The notes under the pieces were generated by a model. It searched no databases, was not told the DNA's origin, and worked only from the letters and a program-made list of their open reading frames with translations. The translations under genes and the position numbers were made by a program. A DNA stretch of 64,000 bases, from NCBI GenBank assembly GCA_934590325.1, contig CAKTOW010000007.1, positions 27,166 to 91,165 of the forward strand, written 5' to 3'. Origin of the DNA: an uncultured Oscillospiraceae bacterium (GTDB lineage Bacteria > Bacillota > Clostridia > Oscillospirales > Oscillospiraceae). Below are positions 63,956-64,000 of this stretch, piece after piece (position 1 is the stretch's first letter; each line of letters starts with the position of its first letter).

Positions 63956-64000
63956 CCTCGGTGCTTCTTACTACATATACACCCGTGCGGCGCTCCGCGA

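Noticed and set aside
63889..64000. Cobalamin riboswitch in front of cbiK
   Set aside because: Only a terminator-like hairpin is visible; no B12-box or core helices were recognised before the window ends, so the call is left open.

Overview
The window is a GC-rich Gram-positive-type chromosome segment. It carries a SpoIIIE-type translocase, a PdaB-like deacetylase, a V-type ATPase operon, the oxygen-independent (CbiD/CbiG) cobalamin route, MsmE-type sugar uptake without its own ATPase, and a CIRCE element. Together these suggest an anaerobic, probably gut-associated clostridium of the Oscillospiraceae type (Oscillibacter, Dysosmobacter and Flavonifractor relatives). The taxonomy is inference; no database search was run.

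Layout. 1-2.2 kb (minus): end of an NHLP-type peptide export system (peptidase-ABC exporter cut by the window edge, plus a small HlyD-like partner) behind an array of 19-bp tandem repeats. 2.3-5.1 kb: purA-purB. 5.2-7.4 kb: decayed genes, namely a CoA-transferase tail and a frameshifted surface protein. 7.6-16.7 kb: deacetylase, galM, cellobiose phosphorylase, a LacI regulator and a sugar ABC transporter, forming a cellobiose utilisation locus with two identical operators. 16.8-17.6 kb: a recombination scar joining an ABC exporter remnant to a small membrane protein. 17.7-24.6 kb: a five-gene catabolic operon (HMG-CoA-lyase-like enzyme, class III CoA-transferase, isocitrate-lyase-superfamily enzyme, DASS-type transporter, alpha/beta hydrolase) with its own divergent LacI regulator. 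This is the best candidate for an undescribed pathway. 24.7-26.0 kb: a small AT-rich foreign island. 26.1-35 kb: Eis-like acetyltransferase, flavodoxin plus alpha-hydroxy-acid dehydrogenase, Hsp20 under CIRCE, a DUF11-type protein, SpoIIIE/FtsK and UppP. 35.2-43.7 kb: a nine-gene V-ATPase operon whose K subunit keeps the Na+ ligands. 43.75-45.2 kb: a lipoprotein and HTH regulator pair with a palindromic operator. 45.2-46.1 kb: an AT-rich integration scar beginning at a tRNA 3' end. 46.1-63.9 kb (minus): a 17-gene cobalamin operon.

The cobalamin operon begins with an extracytoplasmic lipoprotein version of the cobaltochelatase CbiK. A NEAT-like lipoprotein and a BtuF/BtuCD-type importer follow, then the corrin-ring genes cbiL-A-C-D-F-G-H-(J+E+T fusion)-B, cobD, cbiP and an ApgM-like phosphatase. 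Tight spacing, with many 4-10 bp overlaps, supports co-transcription. The lipid-anchored chelatase next to a NEAT protein and a tetrapyrrole-type importer suggests a surface metal/tetrapyrrole handling module feeding corrin synthesis.

No CRISPR array, complete tRNA, rRNA or complete insertion sequence was recognised.
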